Positions 23,402-32,671 of a stretch of 47,372 nucleotides of DNA are shown piece after piece (position 1 is the first letter of the stretch; each line of letters opens with the position of its first letter). This DNA is from Acidobacteriota bacterium (lineage in GTDB: Bacteria > Acidobacteriota > Terriglobia > Bryobacterales > Bryobacteraceae). The position numbers and the translations under genes were made by a program. The DNA lies in the NCBI GenBank assembly GCA_025350695.1, contig JANXXI010000321.1, forward strand, positions 1 to 47,372. The letters run 5' to 3'. Below the pieces are notes generated by a model that had not been told where the DNA came from, ran no database searches, and saw only the letters and a program-made list of their open reading frames with translations.

Positions 23402-23732
23402 ATGAGTTCGGCCAAGTGGATGACTGAGGATACGCCGAAGGCGGCTCAAAGCTGCAGCCGATCCCTGGGCGTGCCTCGAAAATCTATCTTCCCGCGATCA
23501 TTTTGGGCGAGCACGCATTAAGGCAGCTGAGTACGGGACAAGTACGAATGGTGGTTTCAAACCAGTCTGAATCGATTTCGGCTATTGGGCTTCGGACGAA
23601 AGACGGCACTTGCTTACGGAGATATACACCAAGGCGCTAAAACCAATTCCTGAAAATGACATTTGGATTGCCGCCACCGCGCAGGAACAAAGGATGGCCC
23701 ACATCAAAACGATCAATGCCCTGAAGTGGTAG
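23402..23732 (+). pseudogene. Decayed PIN-domain (VapC-like) toxin gene
   Basis: PIN-like segments occur in order but in shifting frames. 'AEDTPKAAQ'-like (MTEDTPKAAQ, about 23419-23450) is followed, after a shift, by 'KIYLPAIILGEH'. After another shift comes 'KYEWWFQTSLNRFRLLGFGRKTALAYGDIHQ', and after a third, 'ALKPIPENDIWIAATAQEQRMAHIKTINALKW' ending at TAG 23732. The NDIWIAATA block holds the C-terminal acidic residue of PIN ribonucleases. The N-terminal LDTN motif is not recognisable. At least three frameshifts make it non-functional. It stops 7 nt before the convergent DUF1501 gene. Possible antitoxin remnants upstream ('RESQLDRLIADEF') are uncertain. Confidence 0.72.
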
Positions 23733-23738
23733 TCCTCT

Positions 23739-25214
23739 CTAGACGAGCACCTTTTGAATCAACTCGCCGTGGACGTCCGTCAGCCGGAAATAACGCCCTT
23801 GAAACTTGTACGTTAACTTCTTGTGGTCAACGCCTAACAGATGCAGCAGCGTCGCCTGCAGGTCAAACACGTGCGCCGGATCGGCCGTAATGTTGTAGCT
23901 GTAGTCGTCGGTTTCGCCCAAAGAAAATCCTTTTTTCACGCCCGCGCCAGCCATCCAAATCGTGAAGTTACGAGGATGATGATCGCGGCCATAATTCGTC
24001 TCCGTCAATTTTCCTTGGCTGTAAACGGTACGTCCGAATTCTCCGCCCCAAATTACTAAAGTATCGTCGAGCAATCCGCGCTGCTTCAGATCGGTAATCA
24101 ACGCCGCCGAAGCCTGGTCGGTTCCTTTGCATTGCAGCGCGATATCCCGAGGTAAATTTCCATGCTGATCCCACCCGCGGTGATAAATCTGAATGAACCG
24201 CACATTACGCTCGGCCAGCTTGCGCGCAAGCAAGCAGTTCGCCGCATAAGTACCGGGCTTGCGGGCATCTTCTCCATAAAGCTGGAACGTGGACTCCGGC
24301 TCCTTTGAAACGTCCATCAACTCAGGAACCGAGGTCTGCATCCGATACGCCATCTCGTATTGCGAAATACGCGTTTCAATTTCCGGATCGCCATAGGCCT
24401 CAAGACGCATCTGGTTCAGCTTCTGAACGCTGTCGATGATGTGGCGCCGCGTAGTCTTCGCCATTCCGGGAGGGTCGCTCAAGAACAGGACCGGATCGCC
24501 GCTTGACCGGAACTTAACGCCCTGGTAGTTGGACGGCAGAAATCCGCTAGACCACAGCCGCGAGAATAAGGGCTGATCGTTGGCAGGCGTATTGGATTGC
24601 GAGACCAGAACAACAAATCCCGGCAAGTTCTGATTCTCGCTGCCCAACCCATAGCTGACCCACGCGCCGATGCTGGGGCGGCCTGGCTGTTGGCTGCCCG
24701 TCTGGATAAAAGTAATCGCCGGATCATGATTGATCGCGTCAGTGTGCATCGATTTGATGATGGTAATGTCGTCGACAATTTTGGCGGTGTGTGGCAGCAG
24801 CTCGCTCATCCAGGCGCCGCTCTTCCCATGTTGCGCGAATTTGAAAATAGTGGACGCAACAGGGAAAGAGGTCTGCCCGGACGTCATGCCGGTAATACGC
24901 TGGCCGTTGCGAATGGAGTCCGGCAATTCCAATCCGTTGAACTTCTTCATCTGAGGCTTGTAGTCGAAGAGATCGATTTGCGACGGGGCCCCGGATTGAT
25001 GCAGGAAAATTACGCGCTTCGCCTTGGCTGGAAAATGCGGCAGACCGGTCATGCCGCCGGTCTTCGGATTCCGATCCGAGGAAGCTGCCAGACCATCGCG
25101 CTCAAACAGAGAAGCCAACGCGGCGGTTCCAATGCCGGTGGAGCCAAGGCCAAAAAGACGACGACGAGTCACCGCGATCCGCCTCCCGTATTCGATTAGA
25201 TCATCTAAAGCCAT
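23739..25214 (-). CDS. DUF1501 family protein (paired with LamG-PSD1)
   Basis: A 491-residue DUF1501 protein with a Tat-like start ('[23 protein letters not shown]', 15-37). Diagnostic blocks are '[23 protein letters not shown]', '[43 protein letters not shown]', '[18 protein letters not shown]' (metal-site histidines), '[16 protein letters not shown]' and '[28 protein letters not shown]'. It starts 3 nt after the stop of the PSD1 gene upstream, so both are in one operon. Probably periplasmic; reaction unknown. Confidence 0.94.
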   Translation of the reverse strand: MALDDLIEYGRRIAVTRRRLFGLGSTGIGTAALASLFERDGLAASSDRNPKTGGMTGLPHFPAKAKRVIFLHQSGAPSQIDLFDYKPQMKKFNGLELPDSIRNGQRITGMTSGQTSFPVASTIFKFAQHGKSGAWMSELLPHTAKIVDDITIIKSMHTDAINHDPAITFIQTGSQQPGRPSIGAWVSYGLGSENQNLPGFVVLVSQSNTPANDQPLFSRLWSSGFLPSNYQGVKFRSSGDPVLFLSDPPGMAKTTRRHIIDSVQKLNQMRLEAYGDPEIETRISQYEMAYRMQTSVPELMDVSKEPESTFQLYGEDARKPGTYAANCLLARKLAERNVRFIQIYHRGWDQHGNLPRDIALQCKGTDQASAALITDLKQRGLLDDTLVIWGGEFGRTVYSQGKLTETNYGRDHHPRNFTIWMAGAGVKKGFSLGETDDYSYNITADPAHVFDLQATLLHLLGVDHKKLTYKFQGRYFRLTDVHGELIQKVLV

Positions 25215-25217
25215 GCG

Positions 25218-28200
25218 TTATTCCTTTGTGATCACTTCGTCAAGATTGAGAATCGTCGTGGCTAGAGTGGTCCAACCCGCCAGTTCGCTTTTGTTCAGAC
25301 TGGGATCAACGGGCGACTCGCCGACCTTCAGCAAGGCGCCTGCCGAAGCCTCGTCCTTCTTGTAAATAGCAACTTGCTCGCTCACTAAATCAGCAAGCAC
25401 GGAAAGTTCCTTAGCCTGCGGCTTGCGTCCGGTAGCCAGTTCAAAGCCGTAGCGAACGCGTGAAGCCGTATCCACTCCACCCTCCTTCAACATCCGTACC
25501 GCAAATACGCGGGCGGCTTCAAGGTAAGTTGGGTCGTTCCACAACACTAACGCCTGCAGGGGTGTATTTGTCACCGCACGGCGAGCCACACATTTTTCCC
25601 GATCGGGCGCGTCGAAAGTCGACATGGAAGCTGGCGGCGCAGTTCTTTTCCAAAACGTATACATGGCCCGCCGGTAAAGATCGGCCCCGTGACTCTGCTT
25701 ATATTTCTGCGCGGAGTATTCCCCACCGAACGCAAGCTCCTCCCAAATGCCGGAAGGCTGGTAAGGATATACACTCTTTCCACCTACTTCGAGATTGATC
25801 AAACCGCTAATAAAAAGAGCGTTGTCATGCACAAGTTCCGCGGGAAGCCGGTAACGAGGTCCCCGAGCGAGCAGGCGGTTTTCAGGGTCGCGTTCATGCA
25901 TTTCCGCAGTTACTTTGGAGGATTGCCGATATGTGGAACTGGTAACAATAAACCGCTGCATCGCCTTCACGTCCCAGCCAGTGCGAACAAATTCGGTGGC
26001 TAGGAAATCGAGCAAATCTTGATTGGAAGGAGCGTCGCCTTGCGATCCGAAATCCTCCACCGTCTTCACCAATCCGACGCCAAAGTAATTTTGCCAGTAA
26101 CGGTTCACTGCGACCCGCGCAGTTAGCGGATGATCGGGTTGAACTAACCACTTCGCTAGCCCATAGCGATTTTTCGGCAGCGACGATTCAATCGGCTGCA
26201 ACATTGCCGGAGTATTAGCGAACACCTTTTCGCCCTTGTTTTGATAATCACCGCGTCCAAGGATAAAAGTATCCCGAGGCTTGGTCATCTCTTCCATCAC
26301 CATCACGCTTGGCGCTTCCAGTTCCAGGCGGTCGCGCTGTTCCTTCAATTGCTTTAACTCGGCATAAAGTTTGCGCTGCTCTTCAGGGGCTTCCCGGGTC
26401 AGAAAATAGTCACGAAGCTTGAACACCTGATCTCGATTGCGCTTGGTTGCAGCATTGAAGAGCATGGCGCGTACAGGCTCTTGTTGCGAAAGCTGTTGAG
26501 CCAACTCAGGACCGGATGCCCGGGCATAAAGACGCAAATCATCCAGTTGACCGAATAATCCGCCGATCCCGCCTTGAATACGGATAGGAGCCGAGGAACC
26601 AGTAGCTGAAGCTTCGCCGGAGACATCGAATGCTTCGGCGGCGCCGTTAAAGTAGACATGTACTCCTTGCGGACCGCGCGCTGAGTTTGAAACCAGGATA
26701 TGCGTCCATTGGCCTTGAGCAATGCGTGTGCGGGAAACCAGTTCCAGTTGCTTCCCGTTCCCTCCCGCGAAAACCAGGCGAACGTTCGCCACTCGCTTCA
26801 ATCCGGGAATCGCTTCGGACTCTCCCCATTGGATGCTCCACCCGCGGCCAGCCTCATCCATCTGTTTGAGGAACGTCATGGGTTTGTCGCCACTGGGTTT
26901 CACCCAAAAGGCCATGCTGAAAGGTTTCGCCAAATCGATGTCAGAAGTTGAGGCCAGTTCCACTGAAATCTGTTGCCCACCAAAAGTCGCCGAACGGCCA
27001 ACGATCCCGTCGGCGTAAGTCACCTCACCGGAGGTGGCGCGCCCATGGCGATACCCGCCTGCAACATCCGCCAAGCTGTCATCAAATTCATAGTGAGCGA
27101 TTAGGCCATCGCGCGAAGGTCCCGCAAATTTTGCCAAACCAGTCGTCTCCCACTGAGTTTGCATCGCGGTCATCTCTTTTTCGGGGAGCAACTTTTCCTT
27201 TGCGGGAATCGCCTTCCCCAACTCATCCAGCAATTGCTTTTCGTGGCCAGGCAGAAGCATCATCGGCTCGGCATTCCCCTTGCGCCCGTCCAGCCCCTTC
27301 TCCGGAATGGTGTTGAAGAAGGCCGCCATTTGGTAATAATCTTTTTGGCGAATGGGATCGTACTTATGATCGTGGCATTTTGCGCAACCGGTGGTCATTC
27401 CCATCCAAACAACGGAAGTGGTTTCCACGCGATCGGCGACATATTCGGTTTGATACTCATCCGGAATCGCGCCGCCTTCAAAGTTGATCATGTGATTGCG
27501 GTTGAAGGCGGTCGCTATACGCGTCTCAGTGTTGGCGCCCGGCATTAGGTCCCCCGCCAGTTGTTCCACCGTAAATTGATCGAAGGGCTTGTTATCGTTG
27601 AGGGCGCGGATCACCCAATCGCGCCACGGCCACATGTCGCGATGACTGTCGATGTGGTAGCCGTGCGTGTCAGCGTAGCGGGCCAAGTCCAGCCACTGCA
27701 TGGCCATCTTTTCACCATAGTGCTGCGATTGCAGCAAGCGGTCCACCTGTCGTTCATAAGCGCCGGGATGCTTGTCGGCAATGAAGGCAGCGATTTCTTT
27801 CGGCGTGGGTGGCAGTCCCGTCAGGTCGAAGGTGAGACGGCGCAAAAGAGTGGCGCGATCGGCTTCAGGAGAAAACGTCAGATTTTCTTTTTCAAGGCGG
27901 GCGAGCACCAACGAGTCGATGGGATTTCGAACCTGTGCTTTTGCTCTTGCCTCAGGGATGGTTGGACGCTTCGGTGGTTCATAAGCCCAATGCATTGCCC
28001 ACGGCGCACCAGCTTCAATCCACTGTTTAATTAAGCTGATCTGTCTTTCCGAAAGCGGCTCCCCGGCCGAGGCTGGCGGCATGCGCAGATTCTTGTTCTC
28101 ATGAGAGATGCGGGTTAATAATTTGCTCTTCGCGACGGAGCCCGGAACGACAGCGGCCCCATTCTTGCGATCCTCAAATGCGCCATCCTTCGTATCCAAC

Positions 28201-28352
28201 CGCAACCCCGCCATCCGTGTTTTTTCATCCGGCCCGTGACAAGTGAAGCACTTGTCGGAAAGTATCGGCCGGATGTCGCGAGTGAAATCGAGCTTCGCGG
28301 GCGCCGCTGCGCAAAGCGAGGCGAATGTTAACCAACAGAAGATTTTGACCAT
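25218..28352 (-). CDS. PSD1/planctomycete cytochrome C protein with LamG domain
   Basis: A 1044-residue exported protein: signal peptide (1-about 17), PSCyt1 heme motif C35-F-T-C38-H39, then DUF1549 ('QSQHYGEKMAMQWLDLARYADTHGYHID', 'TTGCAKCHDHKYDPIRQKDYYQMAAFF'). A LamG/concanavalin-like domain starts at about 425 ('LIAHYEFDDSLADVAGGYRHG', 'PFSMAFWVKPSG', 'GGIGGLFGQLDDLRLYAR'). DUF1553 follows ('TARVAVNRYWQNYFGVGLVKTVEDFGSQG', 'NTPLQALVLWNDPTYLEAARVFA'). The LamG domain suggests binding to a glycan or protein; compared with its 767-residue relative it is the main difference. The DUF1501 partner follows after 3 nt. Heme attachment is expected from the CxxCH motif, not shown. Confidence 0.94.
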   Translation of the reverse strand: MVKIFCWLTFASLCAAAPAKLDFTRDIRPILSDKCFTCHGPDEKTRMAGLRLDTKDGAFEDRKNGAAVVPGSVAKSKLLTRISHENKNLRMPPASAGEPLSERQISLIKQWIEAGAPWAMHWAYEPPKRPTIPEARAKAQVRNPIDSLVLARLEKENLTFSPEADRATLLRRLTFDLTGLPPTPKEIAAFIADKHPGAYERQVDRLLQSQHYGEKMAMQWLDLARYADTHGYHIDSHRDMWPWRDWVIRALNDNKPFDQFTVEQLAGDLMPGANTETRIATAFNRNHMINFEGGAIPDEYQTEYVADRVETTSVVWMGMTTGCAKCHDHKYDPIRQKDYYQMAAFFNTIPEKGLDGRKGNAEPMMLLPGHEKQLLDELGKAIPAKEKLLPEKEMTAMQTQWETTGLAKFAGPSRDGLIAHYEFDDSLADVAGGYRHGRATSGEVTYADGIVGRSATFGGQQISVELASTSDIDLAKPFSMAFWVKPSGDKPMTFLKQMDEAGRGWSIQWGESEAIPGLKRVANVRLVFAGGNGKQLELVSRTRIAQGQWTHILVSNSARGPQGVHVYFNGAAEAFDVSGEASATGSSAPIRIQGGIGGLFGQLDDLRLYARASGPELAQQLSQQEPVRAMLFNAATKRNRDQVFKLRDYFLTREAPEEQRKLYAELKQLKEQRDRLELEAPSVMVMEEMTKPRDTFILGRGDYQNKGEKVFANTPAMLQPIESSLPKNRYGLAKWLVQPDHPLTARVAVNRYWQNYFGVGLVKTVEDFGSQGDAPSNQDLLDFLATEFVRTGWDVKAMQRFIVTSSTYRQSSKVTAEMHERDPENRLLARGPRYRLPAELVHDNALFISGLINLEVGGKSVYPYQPSGIWEELAFGGEYSAQKYKQSHGADLYRRAMYTFWKRTAPPASMSTFDAPDREKCVARRAVTNTPLQALVLWNDPTYLEAARVFAVRMLKEGGVDTASRVRYGFELATGRKPQAKELSVLADLVSEQVAIYKKDEASAGALLKVGESPVDPSLNKSELAGWTTLATTILNLDEVITKE

Positions 28353-28396
28353 CGGAACGACCCGTTACGATTCTACCGAATTCCCATGGGGTTCAA

Positions 28397-29359
28397 TCAG
28401 GCTACGGGGCTTTCGGGAGCCGGAATCAGTCTCGCCCTATTCGTGGCGGATGCGTGCCAGGCTGACTGGCCTGCTTCGGCTGCATCGACGCCCTTGATGG
28501 TTATTGAGTACTTGCCGGCGTCTGTGCGAACGATTTGCCCTTGCTCTTTCAGATACCAGACGCTGAATTCAAGGTGCTCCCGCGCCACGCCCAACAAATC
28601 TTCCAGGTCCTGAATACTCATCGTGGGATGCTCAGGATCGTTAAGACGCTTTGTATAGAGCAAGCCTAGGATGCCATCCCGTTTCCGTTTTTCGTCACCC
28701 ACTCCATTTGCGGCCGCGCCTTGATCGAAAATTTTCCATCTGCGTCGCCTTTGTGCTTCCGTCTTAACATCGTACGAGGCGCGCAATTCCGGATTCGCTA
28801 GGGTTTGGTAGGCCTCAGTGAGGAGTCTGAATCTTGCCGTATGCCCTGTCTCTTTATTATCGGGGTGATACCGTAGCGCCATCAACCTGTACACTCGATG
28901 GATCGTATCCGGATCGGCCTTATGGTGGAGCTGCAGTAGCTCGTAGAAATCGTCCACAGACTCCCAATCCGGTTCTGGAGGATTTGGCTCGCTTTGACTC
29001 GACTCCTGTTTTGCCTCCGGCTGCGGTCTGGCCTTTTTCCCGGGCAGAGAATCCTTCTGCCCTTCCAAGATCGCGAGCCCTGCCCGGAATCGACCGCTCT
29101 GCGTCGGCCTACACCATCTGACTGAAGCTTTCTGGTTTAGGTCCCCGCCGCTCCACTCCCCCGTTAGCAGGACTTCCATTCCGACGGAGAGATCAATAGG
29201 AGAAATTACCCCCAAGCCCCCACCGCCAGCGTCGAACATCTGTATCTCAAAATTATGAAGCGCGCTCGTCGCGTCTGTGAACTGAAGCCGCAACGGTCTT
29301 GCCGGCTCTCTGGACCTTTTTTCGTCGCGGCGTTCGCCGGGTGCTGGTTTAGCGGCCAT
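28397..29359 (-). CDS. PilZ-DnaJ fusion protein with C-terminal winged-helix-like domain
   Basis: A 320-residue cytoplasmic protein. A PilZ-like region at about 17-98 carries R17-x3-R21 and 'MFDAGGGGLGV' at the place of the D/NxSxxG c-di-GMP motif (the serine is replaced). After a charged Pro/Glu-rich linker (105-132) comes a J-domain (136-197) with HPD at 165-167 ('LMALRYHPDNKETGHTARFRLLTEAYQTL'), which would stimulate a DnaK ATPase. The C-terminal 'SIQDLEDLLGVAREHLEFSVWYLKEQGQIVRTDAGKYSITIKGVDAAE' (248-295) looks like a winged helix. The combination suggests c-di-GMP-linked or regulatory co-chaperone activity; that is inference. Confidence 0.82.
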   Translation of the reverse strand: MAAKPAPGERRDEKRSREPARPLRLQFTDATSALHNFEIQMFDAGGGGLGVISPIDLSVGMEVLLTGEWSGGDLNQKASVRWCRPTQSGRFRAGLAILEGQKDSLPGKKARPQPEAKQESSQSEPNPPEPDWESVDDFYELLQLHHKADPDTIHRVYRLMALRYHPDNKETGHTARFRLLTEAYQTLANPELRASYDVKTEAQRRRRWKIFDQGAAANGVGDEKRKRDGILGLLYTKRLNDPEHPTMSIQDLEDLLGVAREHLEFSVWYLKEQGQIVRTDAGKYSITIKGVDAAEAGQSAWHASATNRARLIPAPESPVA

Positions 29360-29471
29360 CTAGTATTCCGATTCGACCGGAAACGATCAGCCGACTAGTA
29401 GCAATGACCCCGGGGTTGAGCGGAAATGCTGCGCTGCACCAATAGGGGAAAGTGCTTAATCCATTTTGGCC

Positions 29472-29924
29472 CTACGGCATCTTCATGTGCGGATCGCAGA
29501 CGGGCCACGGCGCGAAGCCAATCAACTTATCTTTGCGATTGACAAGCACGTTGACCTCCTCCTTGGCGCCGATGTTCCAAACTTGAATCACCGTGTCGGT
29601 GCAGGAGTTGGTCCGCAAAACTGATACCTGAGCAGACTTGCCAACTGGACTATCAGGGCCCCAATCGCGCATAAATCGCTCAAAGCTGTATTGAGGGCAT
29701 GGAGCCGCGTCCGTGCATCCCCACATTGCGTAGGCGGCCTTGTAGTCCTTCTTTGAGACCAGCTCGCGGAACGAATTGAGTTTCTGCTTCTCTTGAAAGT
29801 CGCGCATGAAAAAGTAAAGGGATCCTGAAGCAATTATGATGATTGCCGCAGCGATCCCTGTCCCCTTGATAATTTTCTCGCGCTTAACCTCGGATTCGCC
29901 GTAGGTGTCAAGGTATCCAGCCAC
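29472..29924 (-). CDS. Small single-pass membrane protein of unknown function
   Basis: A 150-residue protein from a GTG at 29924 preceded by AGGAGGT; an ATG at 29963 would place that ribosome site inside the gene, so it is rejected. A short N-terminal cytoplasmic part ('YGESEVKREKIIKG') is followed by one membrane segment ('TGIAAAIIIIASGSLYFFM', about 22-40) and an extracytoplasmic domain with three cysteines, roughly the size of a DUF4864/NTF2-like domain ('FRELVSKKDYKAAYAMWGC', 'FERFMRDWGPDSPVGK', 'VNVLVNRKDKLIGFAPWPVCDP'). The fold assignment is a guess. It follows the OmpH gene in the same direction. Confidence 0.8.
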   Translation of the reverse strand: MAGYLDTYGESEVKREKIIKGTGIAAAIIIIASGSLYFFMRDFQEKQKLNSFRELVSKKDYKAAYAMWGCTDAAPCPQYSFERFMRDWGPDSPVGKSAQVSVLRTNSCTDTVIQVWNIGAKEEVNVLVNRKDKLIGFAPWPVCDPHMKMP

Positions 29925-29983
29925 TTGGTTTACCTCCTGCTTAAGATAAAATGGACTCCGCAAAGCCCGCGATTGTTCCTGAT

Positions 29984-30535
29984 TTACTTGCCGACCGGGT
30001 AAGCCTTATCGTAGGCCGTGGTGGCGTCTTTACTAATTTCAAGAGCCGGCTTGAAAAACACCGTGTTCGATACGTCAACGACGACGTCCAACCCGCTGGC
30101 TTCAGCCAACTTCTTGACTACTTCCTGCATCCGTGTGGCTGCTCGTTGCAACACTTCGTTACGTTCGCGATCAACGTCGGCCTGTACATCTTCGGAAAGG
30201 CGTGTCATCTCGCGCTGTTTCCGTGCACCCGTGGCTTGCATTTCCTGCTCAGCTTGCTGCGTCAGCTTGCCGGCCATCGTCTGGAGTTTGTTCTGGATAT
30301 CAGCCAACTCTTTGTTCAGCGCATCAATCTTATCCGTCTTGGGCTTGAACTTGGCTTCTAACTCATTTTGAGCCTTCTTGATCTCAGCAGTATCAAGAAC
30401 AGCCTTTTGCAGGTTAATGATACCTACCTTCGATTGGGCAATGGACAGGGAGGCGGTGGCAACTAGGCCAAGGGCGAGGGTGAGCAGCGACCGGCTCAGA
30501 AAATTCAGCATTGCGAAAACAGACTCCTTACGCAT
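29984..30535 (-). CDS. OmpH/Skp family periplasmic chaperone
   Basis: A 183-residue protein with a signal peptide ('MLNFLSRSLLTLALGLVATASLSIAQ', from residue 9) and a long coiled-coil body (about 45-150, 'ALNKELADIQNKLQTMAGKLTQQAEQEMQATG') ending in the compact 'EASGLDVVVDVSNTVFFKPALEISKDATTAYDKAYP'. Skp trimers hold unfolded outer-membrane proteins in the periplasm. Start is ambiguous: ATG 30535 or ATG 30511, the latter preceded by AAGGAG at 12 nt. In many diderms this gene sits by bamA/lpxD; here it is in a phosphatase/TPR neighbourhood instead. Confidence 0.9.
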   Translation of the reverse strand: MRKESVFAMLNFLSRSLLTLALGLVATASLSIAQSKVGIINLQKAVLDTAEIKKAQNELEAKFKPKTDKIDALNKELADIQNKLQTMAGKLTQQAEQEMQATGARKQREMTRLSEDVQADVDRERNEVLQRAATRMQEVVKKLAEASGLDVVVDVSNTVFFKPALEISKDATTAYDKAYPVGK

Positions 30536-30604
30536 GATTTTGGTACCTTCCAGAGTAACACAAAGGGGATCTTCATCGACTCAACCATTTGCTAAACAAA
30601 AGCT

Positions 30605-32173
30605 TTAGTTTACAAGCGCTTCCACCAACGTCCGGCCAACCGAACCGCTAGGGATTTCGACGCCAATCGCAGTTGCCAGCGTCGGCGCAATGTCATTGAC
30701 GGCTACGGGCACTCGATAGTTTCCTGCTTTAAATTGCGGACCCATCAAAATCAAGGGCACGTGGGTATCGTAGCTGAAGGCTGAGAAATGGGTGGTGCCA
30801 GTCACCTCGGTTCTATAAAAATAATAAGGTAACGGCACAACGACCAAATCGGGGCTGCGTCCATCAAAGTAACCATTCACGATTCTGGTACCGATGCGAT
30901 CACCCGGCAGCCTTCCTTCAATGATCTGTTCGCGGGTGTAGACGCGCATGATCCCAGGCAGCCGTCGAACGGCTTCCGCAGCTTGCGCACGAGCTTCGGC
31001 CAAATTCACTTTGCGGGCGTTGGCCAGACCTTCATTCAGAGCCGGAGCCTCGGGCGCTTTGTTCAGTACCCACTTCCCTTCCCCGTAGAGTTCGCTAAGC
31101 CTGCCGTCAATAGCTTTGCGAACATCGTCGGAAACTAATCGCTGTCCAGGCATCTTTCGCTCCATTTGCTTGGCGGGCAGAGGAGCAACACCATGATCGG
31201 CGGTGAATCCAACGATATAATTATCGCGCCCAACTTTCGAGTCGAGCAGTGCGAAAAGCTTGCCCAGTAGCCGATCTGTGCGAATCGCCATGTCCCGCAC
31301 TTGAGGATCGTCCGGTCCCACGTTGTGGCCCACGTAATCGTTGGCTGAATAGCTGATGGCCAACAGATCCAGTGCGGCGCGCTGTCCAAGCAACTCCCTC
31401 GTAATAAGCTGTTCGGCCATCTCCTCGATCAACTCATTGCCGTAGGGGCTACTTTCAATTTCCTTGTAGAGCGTCTTGTCCTTCTTGTCGGACATTTTCT
31501 TGAACGGCGCCCCTTTTTCAAGCAAAGGGAACCATTCGCGGCCCGCGTACTTGTCGGCTGGGCGTTCACTATTCACTTTTTCGATCCAACCGGGAAGAGC
31601 CGGCATATACCAAGAACTGGAAACGAAATTGCCAGAGTCAATATCGAACCAGTAGGCGGCATCGGCCATCCGTCCAACGGGAAGGATAGCGCTGCGATCC
31701 TTAATGGAGAGCCCAACGACCTTCGATCCATTCCAGCGCCCTGACATTTTGATTTCGTCGCCAAGCGTGCTAACAAGAAGACGATTCGGGGAGGAAACGA
31801 GTTTGGAGTCGGAACCAATAATCTTAATCTCTTTGTTAAGTTCTTGAACGCTAGTAACGTCCTTGTCAGCTTGCCGGTCGTACCAATCGTTCGCCACGAT
31901 TCCAGAAATGCTCGGGATTGCCCCGCTAAGCATGGTGGCGTGACCCACCGCCGTCACCGTTGGAAAGTGCATGTAGTTGGCATCTGTGAAAACAGCGCCA
32001 TGTTCCAGCAGGCGCGCAAGTCCCGCGTTGTAGTCCTTCCGGAAGCGCAGCAGATAATCGTAACGAAATTGGTCGACGGCAATGAAGACGATCAGCTTGG
32101 GTTGTTTCGGCGCCGCCTTTTCCTGCGCAAGCCCTGAAACGGCCAAGATCAAAGCGAGGGCTATGATTTTCAT
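30605..32173 (-). CDS. Exported alkaline phosphatase superfamily enzyme (PafA/NPP-like)
   Basis: A 522-residue protein with a signal peptide (1-about 18). The metal site is opened by 'PKLIVFIAVDQFRYDYLLRF' (D34). The nucleophile loop 'HFPTVTAVGHATMLSGAIPSISGIVANDWYD' has Thr as nucleophile (T72 or T74), as in PafA-like phosphatases and phosphodiesterases. Later ligands are seen in 'ISYSANDYVGHNVGPDDPQV', 'IVGFTADHGVAPLP' and 'THFSAFSYDTHVPLILMG'. It hydrolyses phosphate mono- or diesters; which one is not clear. It starts 3 nt after the DUF4920-like gene, in an apparent operon with that gene and the TPR gene. Confidence 0.92.
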   Translation of the reverse strand: MKIIALALILAVSGLAQEKAAPKQPKLIVFIAVDQFRYDYLLRFRKDYNAGLARLLEHGAVFTDANYMHFPTVTAVGHATMLSGAIPSISGIVANDWYDRQADKDVTSVQELNKEIKIIGSDSKLVSSPNRLLVSTLGDEIKMSGRWNGSKVVGLSIKDRSAILPVGRMADAAYWFDIDSGNFVSSSWYMPALPGWIEKVNSERPADKYAGREWFPLLEKGAPFKKMSDKKDKTLYKEIESSPYGNELIEEMAEQLITRELLGQRAALDLLAISYSANDYVGHNVGPDDPQVRDMAIRTDRLLGKLFALLDSKVGRDNYIVGFTADHGVAPLPAKQMERKMPGQRLVSDDVRKAIDGRLSELYGEGKWVLNKAPEAPALNEGLANARKVNLAEARAQAAEAVRRLPGIMRVYTREQIIEGRLPGDRIGTRIVNGYFDGRSPDLVVVPLPYYFYRTEVTGTTHFSAFSYDTHVPLILMGPQFKAGNYRVPVAVNDIAPTLATAIGVEIPSGSVGRTLVEALVN

Positions 32174-32176
32174 GCT

Positions 32177-32647
32177 CTAGTCCAGCACCACGGCCCCAAC
32201 GCCCTGGATCTGGTAAATCGTCTTTCCCGCCCTCACGGATTTCGGGTCGAACTTGCGGCCCTGCTCGTCGGCTTCATGCTTGGCGCGGGCAATCATCTGG
32301 TCGCGAGTCAACTCAATCTTTTCAAGCTTGCCCTCGGCGATGGCCATCTTCCCAACAGACTCTTTGGGAAACACTATATCCCCATCGTTAACCTTGATGC
32401 GAAGGATATTTTCTCCATCGACCAGGCTCATCCAGCAGCCCGCCATCTGACAGACTTCGGAAATCTTCCCCTTCACCTGAACCATTTTGCCGGCAAGCGA
32501 CGAAGGATTAGCCATCACATCGGCAACCGTCATGGGCTTGTCGAGAGTTAGCGGTTTGCCCAGCTTTTGGACCGCGAATATCGAGAACGGAAGCGCTAAA
32601 AGGGTAAAAACACAAACAATCGTTCGCATCCTTCCAGCGTATCGCAA
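32177..32647 (-). CDS. Secreted DUF4920-like OB-fold protein
   Basis: A 156-residue protein from TTG 32647 or, six codons in, ATG 32629 (which would leave almost no spacing to GGAAGG). Signal peptide 'MRTIVCVFTLLALPFSIFA'. The body 'MTVADVMANPSSLAGKMVQVKGKISEVCQMAGCWMSLVDG...ILRIKVND' matches the DUF4920 type, small OB-fold periplasmic proteins with a conserved C-x4-GCW motif. Function is unknown; a redox or metal-related role has been suggested only by the cysteines. It lies between the TPR gene (24 nt upstream) and the phosphatase gene (3 nt downstream). Confidence 0.8.
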   Translation of the reverse strand: MRYAGRMRTIVCVFTLLALPFSIFAVQKLGKPLTLDKPMTVADVMANPSSLAGKMVQVKGKISEVCQMAGCWMSLVDGENILRIKVNDGDIVFPKESVGKMAIAEGKLEKIELTRDQMIARAKHEADEQGRKFDPKSVRAGKTIYQIQGVGAVVLD

Positions 32648-32671
32648 GCGAAGGTAACTGTGTTTGAAGTT

